The notes: generated by a model not told the origin, from the letters alone. DNA of 28,089 nucleotides from Myxococcales bacterium (GCA_020633625.1 JACKDJ010000042.1:1-28089), one strand, 5' to 3'. Counted from the stretch's first letter, positions 9,101-16,230 are shown. Program-made: numbers and translations.

Positions 9101-10006
9101 CACCCACAGGTTGTGTCGAGTCAGGTACCGCGTCTTGTTCTGCTCGCGGATGCCCTCGCGCGGGTCGTACGTCATCCGGTCGGCCGTGAAGAAGCCGAAC
9201 AGGTCGGTCATCGCGCCCTTGTACGGCATCGGCACGTACTGGTGCGTGGGGTCACGCCGCAGGAACGAGTTGCGGATGGAGTACTCGCCGGCGCCGCACT
9301 CGTCGAACTCGTGCCCGAACAGCCAGCACGAGGGCGCCTCGCCGTAGCCGTCGATGTAGACCGACCCGGCGCGGGCGAACATCTTGCTCGTGATGTCGAA
9401 GTAGCTGCCGTCGGGCTCGAAGAACGGCGCGTCGGGGTTCGGCGTTCCGTCGGGCAGCGTGTCCTGCACGAAGTACGCGATCGGCTCGACCGACGCCGTC
9501 TCGAAGTCGAGGTCGTAGTTCGTGACCCAGTTGCGCGACCAGTCGACGCGAACGAACTCGCGGTCGTACCAGGGGCGCTCCGACATCGTCTCGATGATCT
9601 CGTTGGTCTGCTCCCCCGTCTGCGCGTTGTACGCGCGCTGGACGTCGAAGTGCGACACGGGGAAGGCCGCCACGACCTCGCCCTGGTAGTTGTCGCCCGC
9701 GGCCTGCAGGTCGTCGGCGCCCTCGATCAGCTCGATGTTGCGACGCGCGTACAGCCAGTCCTCTTGCAGGTCCCACTTGATGATCGCGAGGCCGGCGAAG
9801 TTCGACTGGCCGACGAACGTGAAGCCGTTCGCGGACGGCGTGTCGACCACCGTACGCTGATAGTACCACTCGCCGTCGAAGAACGACTTCGGGATCCCCG
9901 GCGACGAGAGGTCCGTCCTATCGACGTCCCCGACCTCCTGAGCGCACCCGAGGAGGGCGGCAGAGGCCGTGGACAGCACCAACAGCAGAGCACCGATCGA
10001 ACGCAT
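6182..10006 (-). CDS. Large zinc-dependent metalloprotease lipoprotein
   Basis: The 1274-residue product begins with a lipoprotein signal peptide ending in ALLGC (Cys21). The zinc site is HEVGHTLGLMH at residues 672-682, an HExxHxxGxxH motif with Glu673 as catalytic base and a third His ligand. SSVMDY follows, with Met733 in the position of a Met-turn. These features are those of metzincin-like proteases. The local AHEVGHTLGLMHNF context resembles the large DUF4953/DUF5117-type proteases, but I cannot assign the exact family. The long regions on either side are rich in Tyr, Asn and Asp, with no recognised domain. The product is probably anchored in the outer membrane and acts on external or periplasmic protein. 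Start ATG 10006 lies 28 nt from a good promoter. The 1542-residue frame antisense to it is a shadow. Confidence 0.88.
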   Translation of the reverse strand: MRSIGALLLVLSTASAALLGCAQEVGDVDRTDLSSPGIPKSFFDGEWYYQRTVVDTPSANGFTFVGQSNFAGLAIIKWDLQEDWLYARRNIELIEGADDLQAAGDNYQGEVVAAFPVSHFDVQRAYNAQTGEQTNEIIETMSERPWYDREFVRVDWSRNWVTNYDLDFETASVEPIAYFVQDTLPDGTPNPDAPFFEPDGSYFDITSKMFARAGSVYIDGYGEAPSCWLFGHEFDECGAGEYSIRNSFLRRDPTHQYVPMPYKGAMTDLFGFFTADRMTYDPREGIREQNKTRYLTRHNLWVNWYDPNDCTDPNDPATCREIPVAERTLRPIVYHVNTELPDDLKPMVAAVGAQWDGVFRDVVAAMGYPLRDDEHVFIACVNNPIREGDPAACGAPGTSPRLGDLRYSFMAYVPKFMQYGLLGLGPNNNDPITGEVLSGMAYVYHHNNLAAYNTAEMIELLNAPEDSPLLTEFIEGTDITEWADEVRGTGTVTPRTFSLADASEMTHSIANGWMTQYWDGQRREITPADVEQMRTQGFASWARPFLDDMYERGLLNGETTAAEGRLAALRGTYIEDLLLNDEVLAEAGRMPGEAITDAQRDRASVARGGLGAGALQRARLREQFAAANNMYLPEMADDALMGIAHEYRDAGLSFDEIYNDVRSRIYTAVWAHEVGHTLGLMHNFGGSDDVFNYDPQYWAIRTADGTVAPRTEDPITQTEVDANIYNYAYSSVMDYAGRYTVDGAGIGRYDRAAMLFGYAGLIEVYKDAGSVPFDELKEWDESDGDVITGGGSLGIRTIHYTSYYNRMGELMYDEDNRLLVPLDQFDPHDYSQVTLDSDGSTQTLARVPYIYCSHSSSDLSDHCLTRDSGADSMERMKNILDDLNTWYILRNFPRGRIGVSTYGYVDRYYGRTFSRLKDWNNLYGLYSALLAQFFTPTVLEGFLNDPESGFGAKTWAVQNAFNYLVQTLLMPDVGDYDNPRLQADGTRLAGSSQSLLPAFSLGINDARYYSTNWSFGGGDGRDCGYMWYECLDHIGFYLDKVMAIEALTDSSTNFVARSTPLDIREWEVSYYNTFPDSIAAINQAIMSQNWATVAPYYEGGELRFPNYAGSLNSSRGLTIDPAATFTLQLYWQVLGQARFPNNYDRGFVQESRVFELGTGAAPDLASENLITFTNTENGISYGAIKFSDRQTAGAAMIQRARCLDALAHRDDSPDLKDGPFIECDAYQGIAEAERDSTRLPTAAAAAFELRQYTDLFEIVADMSFIMDYGDPYNP

Positions 10007-10034
10007 CGCAGGACCTGGGGTAGAGGGCGCGCGG

Positions 10035-10062
10035 AGGATAGCGAACGACGACGCCGATTCAA
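10035..10062 (-). promoter_or_regulatory. Promoter of the metalloprotease gene
   Basis: On the minus strand TTGAAT (10057-10062), a 16-nt spacer and TATCCT (10035-10040) form a good sigma70-type promoter. The predicted transcript would have a leader of about 20 nt before ATG 10006. Confidence 0.5.
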
Positions 10063-10116
10063 GCGCGCCGTCCGATTCTGCACGGTCGGATCCCTGCCCT
10101 TACAAGACTCGTGCCG

Positions 10117-10139
10117 AGCGATCGCTTACGGGGTAGAAT
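10117..10139 (+). promoter_or_regulatory. Probable -10 element and palindrome before the aminotransferase gene
   Basis: TAGAAT (10134-10139) matches the -10 consensus at 5 of 6 positions. The perfect 10-bp palindrome AGCGATCGCT (10117-10126) lies in what would be the spacer, so a repressor could bind there. No good -35 is visible. The GGAA at 10161-10164, 5 nt before ATG 10170, is the ribosome binding site. Confidence 0.35.
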
Positions 10140-10169
10140 CAGGTCGCCCCCGCACCCAACGGAACTCCG

Positions 10170-11426
10170 ATGAAGCTCGCGATCAACGGCGGCACTCCCG
10201 TCGCCTCTGCCCCACCCCGCGTCGACTGGCCCGAGTACGACGACGGCGACCGCAAGCGGCTCATCGAGGTGCTCGAGTCCCGCTCGTGGGGCGGCTTCCC
10301 GGCGCCGGCGCCGCGGACCGCGGAGTTCGGCGCCGCTTTCGCCGCGCGACACGGGGCCAAGTTCGGCGTCGGCGTCACCAACGGCTCGGTCACGCTCGAG
10401 GTCGCCCTCGGCGCGCTCGACATCCAGGCCGGCGACGAGGTCATCGCGCCCTGTTACACCTGGGTCGCGACGGCGGCCTGCGCCGTTCACATGAACGCCG
10501 TCCCCGTCCTCGTCGACGTCGACCCCGCGACCTACTGCATCGACTGCGACCAAGTCGAGGCGGCGATCACCGAACGCACGCGCGCGATCATCCCGGTCCA
10601 CCTCGGCGCCAACATGGCCGACATGGACCGCCTGATGGCGATCGCCGACAAGCGCGGCATCCCGGTCATCGAGGACTGCGCACACGCCCATGGCGCTGCG
10701 TGGCGCGGGCGCGGTGCAGGCTCGATCGGCTCGATCGGCTCGTTCTCGTTCCAGAGCTCGAAGCTCATGACCGCCGGAGAGGGCGGGGCGGTCATCACGT
10801 CTGACGGCACGCTCGCGCAGCGCCTCCAGTCGATCGTGAACTGCGGCCGCAAAGAGCCCGGCTACGACGGGTTCGACGGCTGGCCGCTCGGCGTCAACGC
10901 CCGCATGACCGAGTTCCAAGCCGCTGTCCTCATCGGACAGCTCGAGCGCCTCGACGAGGCGACGCGTCGACGGGCCGAGGGAGCCGCGGCGCTCGCCCGC
11001 GGCCTCGCCGAAGTCGGCGGACTCGCCCCGCTGTCGGTCGACGAGCGCGTCACCACGCGCGCGGCGTACCAGCTCGTCATGCGCTACGACCCCTCGGCGT
11101 TCGGCGGCGCGCACCGCGACGCGTTCCTGCGCGCCCTCAACGCCGAAGGGATCGAGGCGTATGGCCCGTTCTACGTGCCGCTCCCGGACCACAAGCTCTT
11201 CAACGCCGAGTCGCGTCACTGGCCGATGCTGCGCGAGCGCTACGGCGACGGCATCAAGGCCGCGAACGCACGCGGCGAGCTCCAGTTCCCTGTCGCGGCG
11301 CGCGCCGCATACGACGAGGCCGTCTGGCTCCACTACCCGTACCTGATGGCGGGACAGGGGGCGATCGACACGATCGTCGAGGCCGTCGCGAAGATCCGCG
11401 CCAACGCTCACGAGCTCGCCGTCTAG
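10170..11426 (+). CDS. DegT/DnrJ/EryC1/StrS-family PLP aminotransferase
   Basis: The 418-residue product is the normal length for this fold-type I aminotransferase family, which usually transfers an amino group from glutamate or glutamine to a keto-sugar or keto-cyclitol. The opening MKLAINGGTPV, the GVGVTNGSVTLEVAL motif near 66-80, and IEDCAHAHGA with Asp169 (PLP ring nitrogen) are visible. SFSFQSSKLMTAGEGG carries Lys198, the Schiff-base lysine. The opening and the QSSK context are closest, from memory, to StsC-type cyclitol aminotransferases, but the substrate cannot be read from sequence. No sugar nucleotide or antibiotic genes lie next to it, so its role is open. A GGAA ribosome binding site is well placed. 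Confidence 0.9.
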   Translation: MKLAINGGTPVASAPPRVDWPEYDDGDRKRLIEVLESRSWGGFPAPAPRTAEFGAAFAARHGAKFGVGVTNGSVTLEVALGALDIQAGDEVIAPCYTWVATAACAVHMNAVPVLVDVDPATYCIDCDQVEAAITERTRAIIPVHLGANMADMDRLMAIADKRGIPVIEDCAHAHGAAWRGRGAGSIGSIGSFSFQSSKLMTAGEGGAVITSDGTLAQRLQSIVNCGRKEPGYDGFDGWPLGVNARMTEFQAAVLIGQLERLDEATRRRAEGAAALARGLAEVGGLAPLSVDERVTTRAAYQLVMRYDPSAFGGAHRDAFLRALNAEGIEAYGPFYVPLPDHKLFNAESRHWPMLRERYGDGIKAANARGELQFPVAARAAYDEAVWLHYPYLMAGQGAIDTIVEAVAKIRANAHELAV

Positions 11427-11477
11427 CGTCGTCGGTCGCGCCAGCCGTCGGAGGCCGCGGCCCCCGCGAGGCGAACC

Positions 11478-12872
11478 TCATGGGAACGCGAGCACCGCCT
11501 CCTCGCCGTGGTCGGCGATCAGGCCGTCGACATACGCGAGCAGCGCCGCGCGACGCAGCAGGAACGTCGCATAGCGCTCCTTCTCTGCGTCGGCGGCTGG
11601 GCTCGGACGAAACAGCAACCCAAACATCGCGTCGGTGTCCATCCACCGGATCGCGTCGATCGTGCGACGCGAGAAGACCTCGATCCGCGAGAGGTTACGG
11701 GCAACCCGCTGCGATGTCACGCCCTGGTATCGCCTCAACGGGAACGCCGCGCCGTTGTCGATCGACACGAAGTGGTCGTCACGCCACTGGCAGTTCACTC
11801 CCGGAAACCGCGACGAGTAGCGGTCCCAGTTGTTGAGGAGATAGTCGAACACGTGGAGATTCGAGAGCTGCCTGGCGAGCGCGTCGCTGCTCAGCCCGTC
11901 GAGGGTCCCGGCGGCGCGCCCCGAGAGAAGACCGCGCATGCGGTCGTCGACGTCGATGTCGCTCGCGCCCTCGAGCGACACGAGGTCGGCCCAGGCGGCC
12001 GAACGCTCGATACCAAACAAACGGAAGCTGAGCACCCACGACTTGGCCGTCCCGTGGAGCCACTCCCGGCCCTCTGCGTCGGTCGTCCATACGAGGTCGC
12101 GCCCCTGCCGGTCGAGCGCCCGCTGGGCTGCTGCGTCGTCGGCGCCGGACAGCGCATACCAGGCCTCGCGCGAGATGCGGAGCTCGCGGTTGTGGGGCAC
12201 CTCGAACCGGCAGAAGATCAGCGCACACAGCCGATAAGCAGCGATCTCGGCCCGAAAGTTCGACTGCAGCCGCGTCTGGTTCGGCTTGAACGCGGCGAGC
12301 GTCATCCCGTCGGCGTCGAGACGGTACGTCAGCGACGAGCCTCCGCCGAGCGGCCGAATGTGGTCGATCGGTCCGCCCACGTCGAGCGTCGCGATCTCTG
12401 GAGCGAACACAGGGTCTGCGGTCCAGGTCCCGAGCCACGCGTCGACGAAGACTCGCCTGAGCTCAGGGAACCGCTCCGCGGCCGCCCACGCCTGAGAGCG
12501 CGCCGCGTCGTACGCCCCGGCAGCAACCGACAGGTCGACCAGCGCCAAAACTACCTTCGGGTCGTCCGACGGCGGGAGCCACTCGGCCTGGATCCGCGAG
12601 CCCGCCGCGACGTCGCCGGCCCGCGCCGCCGCAAGGAACGAGGTGCGCGCGAGGCTGGCCGACCGCCCGTCCGGCAGCGCCGAGCGAATGGCTGCCTGCG
12701 CCGCCGCGACACGCTCGGCGCGGGCGAACCCTTCGGCTGTCGCGGCAGCGCCGTCTACCGCAAGGGTAACCTGCGCCTCTGCAGCCGCGACCCCGATCAG
12801 AGCGCGCGATGCCCCACATCCGAGCAGCCCGAGCGACGCCACGACAACCGCGGCCGTGAGGACCGCGCGCAT
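11478..12872 (-). CDS. Fam20-like extracytoplasmic kinase, lipoprotein
   Basis: The 464-residue product begins with a lipoprotein signal peptide ending in GLLGC (Cys19), so the catalytic part should face the periplasm or outside. An N-terminal helical region of about 130 residues precedes a domain with the Fam20 kinase landmarks in order. These are a Gly-rich stretch GGGSSLTYRL, then AAFKPNQTR with Lys196 (ATP lysine) and RAEIAAYRL with Glu209 (its ion-pair partner). VFDYLLNNWDRY has Asp350 in the catalytic position, and SIDNGAAFP has Asp372 and Asn373 in place of DFG. The order, spacing and wording match animal Fam20C (FKPxxQTR, AEIAAF, NMDR, LDNGRGF, recalled from memory). The start is ATG 12872, not the longer frame from 13106, because only this start gives a signal peptide. 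That start lies 7 nt after the stop of the GYF_2 gene, so the two form an operon. Substrate is unknown. Confidence 0.78.
   Translation of the reverse strand: MRAVLTAAVVVASLGLLGCGASRALIGVAAAEAQVTLAVDGAAATAEGFARAERVAAAQAAIRSALPDGRSASLARTSFLAAARAGDVAAGSRIQAEWLPPSDDPKVVLALVDLSVAAGAYDAARSQAWAAAERFPELRRVFVDAWLGTWTADPVFAPEIATLDVGGPIDHIRPLGGGSSLTYRLDADGMTLAAFKPNQTRLQSNFRAEIAAYRLCALIFCRFEVPHNRELRISREAWYALSGADDAAAQRALDRQGRDLVWTTDAEGREWLHGTAKSWVLSFRLFGIERSAAWADLVSLEGASDIDVDDRMRGLLSGRAAGTLDGLSSDALARQLSNLHVFDYLLNNWDRYSSRFPGVNCQWRDDHFVSIDNGAAFPLRRYQGVTSQRVARNLSRIEVFSRRTIDAIRWMDTDAMFGLLFRPSPAADAEKERYATFLLRRAALLAYVDGLIADHGEEAVLAFP
12549..12561 (-). repeat. Dispersed copy of the CCCGARGGTAGTT core inside the kinase gene
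   Basis: The minus strand reads CCCGAAGGTAGTT here, identical to the core of the intergenic array at 5158-5430. In frame it encodes the end of DDPKVV, using GTA and GTT for the two valines. The match extends one base further (TTT) with array copies 2 and 3. Confidence 0.55.
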
Positions 12873-12879
12873 CGTCGGC

Positions 12880-14430
12880 TCAGTTCGGAGCGCCGCTGCC
12901 GTCGCTCGCTGCCGTCGGTACCCCCGCGGGCTCCGCGGCAGCAGGCTCCGCGGCAGCGGGCTCCGCAGCGGCAGGCTCCGCAGCGGCAGGCTCCGCAGCG
13001 GCAGGCTCCGCAGCGGCAGGCTCCGCAGCGGCGGGCTCCGCAGCGGCAGGCTCCGCAGCGGCAGGCTCCGCGGCCGGCTCGCTCGAAGGCACGGCGGCAG
13101 GGGCATCGAACTTCGGTGTGCTCCTCGAGAGCAGCCAGTACACGCCCGCGAGCGAAGCGACGAGCACCCCGACGACCACCATCAAACCAAACGCCGCCGA
13201 CTTCGATCGGCGCAGCGCGGACTCGGGCTCGGCGGCGAGCGGGCTCGCGGTGGGGCTTAGGTCCTCTGGCAGGTCGAGCGGCAGCTGGTCGATGGCCGCC
13301 CATGGGTCATCGGGGGACGGCGGCGGAGGGGGGGGCTGCTCGTCAAACCACGGTGCTTGGTGAAAATTCTCGGTCTGCGCCCAGGCCGCGTCGTCCTCGG
13401 CTTCCGGCGCCGTCGGCGCACCATCCACAGACGTAGCGTCGGCCTCGACTCCGGGTGCGGCACCCGCCTCATCGATCGGCGCCGGCGCCGGTTCGTCTGC
13501 CCACGCCTCCCGTTCGGTCGTCCACGCCGTCTCGGCAGCCGGCGGCTCGGCGGGCTCGCTGGGAGTCACATGCCCCTGGAACGCAGGCACATTCCCGAGC
13601 TCGGTGGGGACGCCGACGGTCGACTCTGTGGGGGCGTCAGCGTCGACGGCGGTGGCGGCGCCTTGGGCTGGCCCTTCCGACGGCCCGGGCTCTACGACCG
13701 GGGTCGGCTCGTCTGGCTCGCGCCGCGGGTCTGGCCGAGAGCGCCGCACGATCTCGGCGAGCGCTCGCTCGCCGGCCGACCGCTGCGTCGGGGAGATCTC
13801 TGTGCGCTCGATCACGTTCTGCATCGACTCTTGGTCGAGGTTGGCGTGAACGGGGAGCGGCAGGCCGGTGCGCTTGGAGACCTTGATCGGCTTGATCAGG
13901 ATCGCTGCGAGCGGCGCACCGGGGAGCGGAAGGTCCGCGGCGTCGTCGAGCGCCGCGATGGCCTCGAGGTCCACCTTGTTGGGCGAGCGCGACGCCTGCG
14001 GCAGCGTGGACCGCCGGTGCAGCATGTCGTGCGTCGCGTCTGGATCGATCTCACCCGAGAGCGTCATCCGCGGGTGGTAGATCAGGGGCGTCCAGTGCTG
14101 CAGGTCGGCAGACGCGCTCTCGAAACCGGTCAGCTCTCCGCTCGCGAGCAGCTCCGCGAGCTCGTCTTGCGTGATGGGCCCGTAGATCGTGTTCTCGAGC
14201 CGCAGGTAGATGTCCTTGGACTGGAAGCGCCGCCGCGTGGGCTCGTGCCGGGGGATCGCGCCGCCGAGGTCGAACTGCGCGACAATCGAGTGCCCGTCGC
14301 GCGACGGGGCCGTCTGCGACTCCTCCGCGATCTTCGCGTAGCGCGACATCAGCTCACGCTGCTCGTGCTCCGACCACGCGGCTTCGGCGGCGCTGTCTGC
14401 GCCCTCGGGCTTGTCTTGGGAGTCGGACAT
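12880..14430 (-). CDS. GYF_2-domain single-pass membrane protein with Ala-Pro-Glu repeat tail
   Basis: The 516-residue product has an acidic N-terminus, then a GYF_2 (DUF4339)-like domain at about 71-120, with IYLRLENTIYGPITQDELAE and the closing LQHWTPL. A long Pro/Ala/Glu/Asp-rich, probably disordered region runs to about 400 and includes a PPPPPPSPDDPW stretch. One membrane helix is at about 412-434. The C-terminal 80 residues are mostly EPAAA repeats. There is no signal peptide, so the GYF_2 domain should be cytoplasmic and the repeat tail periplasmic. GYF-type domains usually bind proline-rich peptides, so this protein may be a scaffold. It is the first gene of the operon with the Fam20-like kinase. 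ATG 14430 has no clear ribosome binding site. Confidence 0.75.
   Translation of the reverse strand: MSDSQDKPEGADSAAEAAWSEHEQRELMSRYAKIAEESQTAPSRDGHSIVAQFDLGGAIPRHEPTRRRFQSKDIYLRLENTIYGPITQDELAELLASGELTGFESASADLQHWTPLIYHPRMTLSGEIDPDATHDMLHRRSTLPQASRSPNKVDLEAIAALDDAADLPLPGAPLAAILIKPIKVSKRTGLPLPVHANLDQESMQNVIERTEISPTQRSAGERALAEIVRRSRPDPRREPDEPTPVVEPGPSEGPAQGAATAVDADAPTESTVGVPTELGNVPAFQGHVTPSEPAEPPAAETAWTTEREAWADEPAPAPIDEAGAAPGVEADATSVDGAPTAPEAEDDAAWAQTENFHQAPWFDEQPPPPPPSPDDPWAAIDQLPLDLPEDLSPTASPLAAEPESALRRSKSAAFGLMVVVGVLVASLAGVYWLLSRSTPKFDAPAAVPSSEPAAEPAAAEPAAAEPAAAEPAAAEPAAAEPAAAEPAAAEPAAAEPAAAEPAGVPTAASDGSGAPN
12929..13080 (-). repeat. 15-bp tandem repeat encoding EPAAA units
   Basis: GGCTCCG recurs at exact 15-bp steps on the plus strand (12929, 12944, 12959, 12974 and so on to 13064), with one 12-bp unit at the end. 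The unit is roughly GGCTCCGCAGCGGCA. It encodes the Ala-Pro-Glu tail of the GYF_2 protein in frame. Near-identical units suggest recent slippage or copy-number change. Confidence 0.92.
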
Positions 14431-14470
14431 TACTGGGATTCGCCGGGGCTGCGAGCGGCCTTCGGTGCTA

Positions 14471-14512
14471 GCGAGCGCTCGCCAGGATACACGAAGACGG
14501 CTGGCGGGTCAG
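14471..14512 (-). promoter_or_regulatory. Promoter and palindrome for the GYF_2/kinase operon
   Basis: On the minus strand CTGACC (14507-14512), a 17-nt spacer and TATCCT (14484-14489) form a promoter with 4 of 6 matches in each box. The perfect 12-bp palindrome GCGAGCGCTCGC (14471-14482) covers the predicted transcription start, where a bound protein could block initiation. The same TATCCT -10 occurs before the metalloprotease gene. Confidence 0.5.
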
Positions 14513-14521
14513 TTTTCATGT

Positions 14522-15307
14522 TCAGCGGCCCTCGAACCTCGGTGGGCGGCGCTCGGCGAACGCCGCGAGGGCCTCGACGCGGTCGCGAGTCGGGATTAGC
14601 GTCTCGTACTCTTCACGCTCAGCGGCGAGCCCATCGGCGAGCGGCCGCTGGGCAGCGCCCCGCACTGCGCGCTTCGCCGCGGCGATCGCTAGAGGAGCGC
14701 CAAGCGCGATCTCCCGCCCGATCGCACGGGCGCGGCCGACAAGCTCGTCCGGCGGCGCCACCTCGGAGATCAGGCCTACCGACCGCGCGGACTCCGCGTC
14801 TAGCCGCGCGCCGGTCAACACGAGGCGGAGCGCGGCCGCCTCGCCGACGACGCGTGGCAATCGCTGCGTCCCGCCGGCGCCTGGGATGATCCCAAGCCGC
14901 ACCTCGGGCAGGCCGAGCGTCGCGGTGTTGCTCGCGACCCGGATGTCGCACGCGAGCGCCAGCTCCAGGCCGCCGCCGAGGGCCGCCCCGTTCACCGCGG
15001 CGACGAAGGGCTTCGGTGATGCCTCGATCGCGACGAGCGTGCCGCCGAGCTGCGTGAGGAAGGCGCGCACGTCGTCATCGGACATCGTCGCGCGCTCCTT
15101 GAGATCTGCCCCGGCGCAGAACGCCACCGTGCCCTCACCGACGACGATCACGGCGCGGACATCCACGCGGGCCGACACGTCGGCGATCGCGGCATCGAGC
15201 TCGGTCACGAGCGCACGGGAGAGAGCGTTGCGCGCGTCGGCACGGCAGAGCGTGAGCAGGGCCACGCCATCGCCGTCGACCTCGACCCGGACCAGGGCAT
15301 CCGTCAT
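14522..15307 (-). CDS. liuC: Enoyl-CoA hydratase family, probably 3-methylglutaconyl-CoA hydratase
   Basis: The 261-residue crotonase-fold enzyme has the CAGADLKER oxyanion-hole motif, then GGGLELALACD with Glu115 and LGLPEVRLGIIPGAGG with Glu135. The two acid residues are 20 apart, as in the human hydratase AUH. The local wording, especially IIPGAGGTQRLPR, is AUH-like. The gene overlaps the HMG-CoA lyase gene by 4 bp (ATGA), and that pairing is the main reason to prefer methylglutaconyl-CoA as substrate. The enzyme would hydrate 3-methylglutaconyl-CoA to HMG-CoA in leucine breakdown. A generic enoyl-CoA hydratase is the alternative. Confidence 0.82.
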   Translation of the reverse strand: MTDALVRVEVDGDGVALLTLCRADARNALSRALVTELDAAIADVSARVDVRAVIVVGEGTVAFCAGADLKERATMSDDDVRAFLTQLGGTLVAIEASPKPFVAAVNGAALGGGLELALACDIRVASNTATLGLPEVRLGIIPGAGGTQRLPRVVGEAAALRLVLTGARLDAESARSVGLISEVAPPDELVGRARAIGREIALGAPLAIAAAKRAVRGAAQRPLADGLAAEREEYETLIPTRDRVEALAAFAERRPPRFEGR

Positions 15308-16230
15308 GGCGTCGGTCTCCCCGTCGATTTGGCATACCGGAAGTACGCGGAGTTCAGTGTCGCGCCGAAGTCGGCCTCGAGCCGGCGCGAGACCGCGAGG
15401 AGCTTCGGCAGGTCGACGCCGGTTGCGTAGCCCATCGCGTGCAGCATGTTGACGATGTCCTCGGTGCCGACGTTGCCCGCTGCGCCGGGCGCGTACGGGC
15501 AGCCGCCCATCCCTCCGACCGAGGAGTCGAACGTCGTGAACCCCACATCGAGGGCCGCGAGGGCGTTCGCAACGGCGAGGCCACGTGTGTCGTGCAGGTG
15601 CAGCGCGAGCTTTTGTGCGTCGAAACGCTCGAGGGCGCGCGTCAGGCTGTCGCGGACTTGCTTCGGCGACCCCATCCCGGTCGTGTCGCCTAGGCTGACC
15701 TGGCCACACCCCGCGGCGAACAGCCGCTCCGCGATGCCGAGGACGCGCTCGAAGTCGATCGCACCCTCGTACGGGCAGCCGAACACGGTCGAGACGTAGC
15801 CCCGGAGCCCGCACCCGGCCGTCCTCGCCGCGCCGGCGAGCGCGTCGATCTCGGCCAGGCTCTCGTCGATCGACCGGTTGATGTTCTTTCGGTTGTGCGT
15901 CTCGCTCGACGACACGAAGACCGCGACGTTCTGGACCCCTGCCTCGAGGGCAGCCTCGAGCCCACGCTGGTTCGGGACGAGCGCCCAGTAGCGCACACCG
16001 TCGACGTTCGTCAGCCGTCGGACCACGGTGGCGGTGTCTGCCATCTGCGGGATCCACTTCGGATGCACGAAGCTCCCGACCTCGATGTCGCGGAGCCCGG
16101 CAGCGACGAGGCCGTCGATGAAGGCGAGCTTCTGGTCGACCGAGAGTCGAATCCGCTCGTTCTGGAGCCCGTCACGCGGCCCCACCTCGACGATCGAGAT
16201 CGCGTTCGGCTGTGGGCTCGATGCGGGCAT
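15304..16230 (-). CDS. mvaB: Hydroxymethylglutaryl-CoA lyase
   Basis: This enzyme cleaves HMG-CoA to acetyl-CoA and acetoacetate, the last step of leucine catabolism. The 308-residue product shows VEVGPRDGLQNE with Arg19 and Asp20, HLHDTRG with metal ligands His211 and His213, and the signature GGMGGCPYAPGAAGNVGTED with active-site Cys244. All these positions are offset by exactly 22 from the human enzyme (Arg41, Asp42, His233, His235, Cys266). Start ATG 16230 is preferred. An in-frame TTG at 16284 would add 18 poorly conserved residues. It overlaps the hydratase gene by 4 bp. The stop of the lipoprotein gene lies 60 nt upstream, so all three may be co-transcribed. Confidence 0.95.
   Translation of the reverse strand: MPASSPQPNAISIVEVGPRDGLQNERIRLSVDQKLAFIDGLVAAGLRDIEVGSFVHPKWIPQMADTATVVRRLTNVDGVRYWALVPNQRGLEAALEAGVQNVAVFVSSSETHNRKNINRSIDESLAEIDALAGAARTAGCGLRGYVSTVFGCPYEGAIDFERVLGIAERLFAAGCGQVSLGDTTGMGSPKQVRDSLTRALERFDAQKLALHLHDTRGLAVANALAALDVGFTTFDSSVGGMGGCPYAPGAAGNVGTEDIVNMLHAMGYATGVDLPKLLAVSRRLEADFGATLNSAYFRYAKSTGRPTP

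Noticed and set aside
6176..10804. A 1542-residue plus-strand open frame antisense to the metalloprotease
   Set aside because: It is Arg/Val-rich with no domain, runs into the aminotransferase gene in a wrong frame, and mirrors the codon bias of the opposite strand. The minus-strand protein has a lipobox and zinc site.
12880..13106. Longer start (13106) for the Fam20-like kinase
   Set aside because: It would add a Leu-Arg-Ser-Pro repeat that is the tandem repeat read in another frame, and would bury the lipobox signal peptide.
11508..13436. A 642-residue plus-strand frame over the kinase and GYF_2 genes
   Set aside because: It is a shadow of two real genes. It is low complexity and includes the translated 15-bp repeat.
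13357..14889. A 510-residue plus-strand frame
   Set aside because: It crosses the kinase-operon promoter and two genes on the opposite strand. The composition is Arg/Gly-rich shadow sequence.
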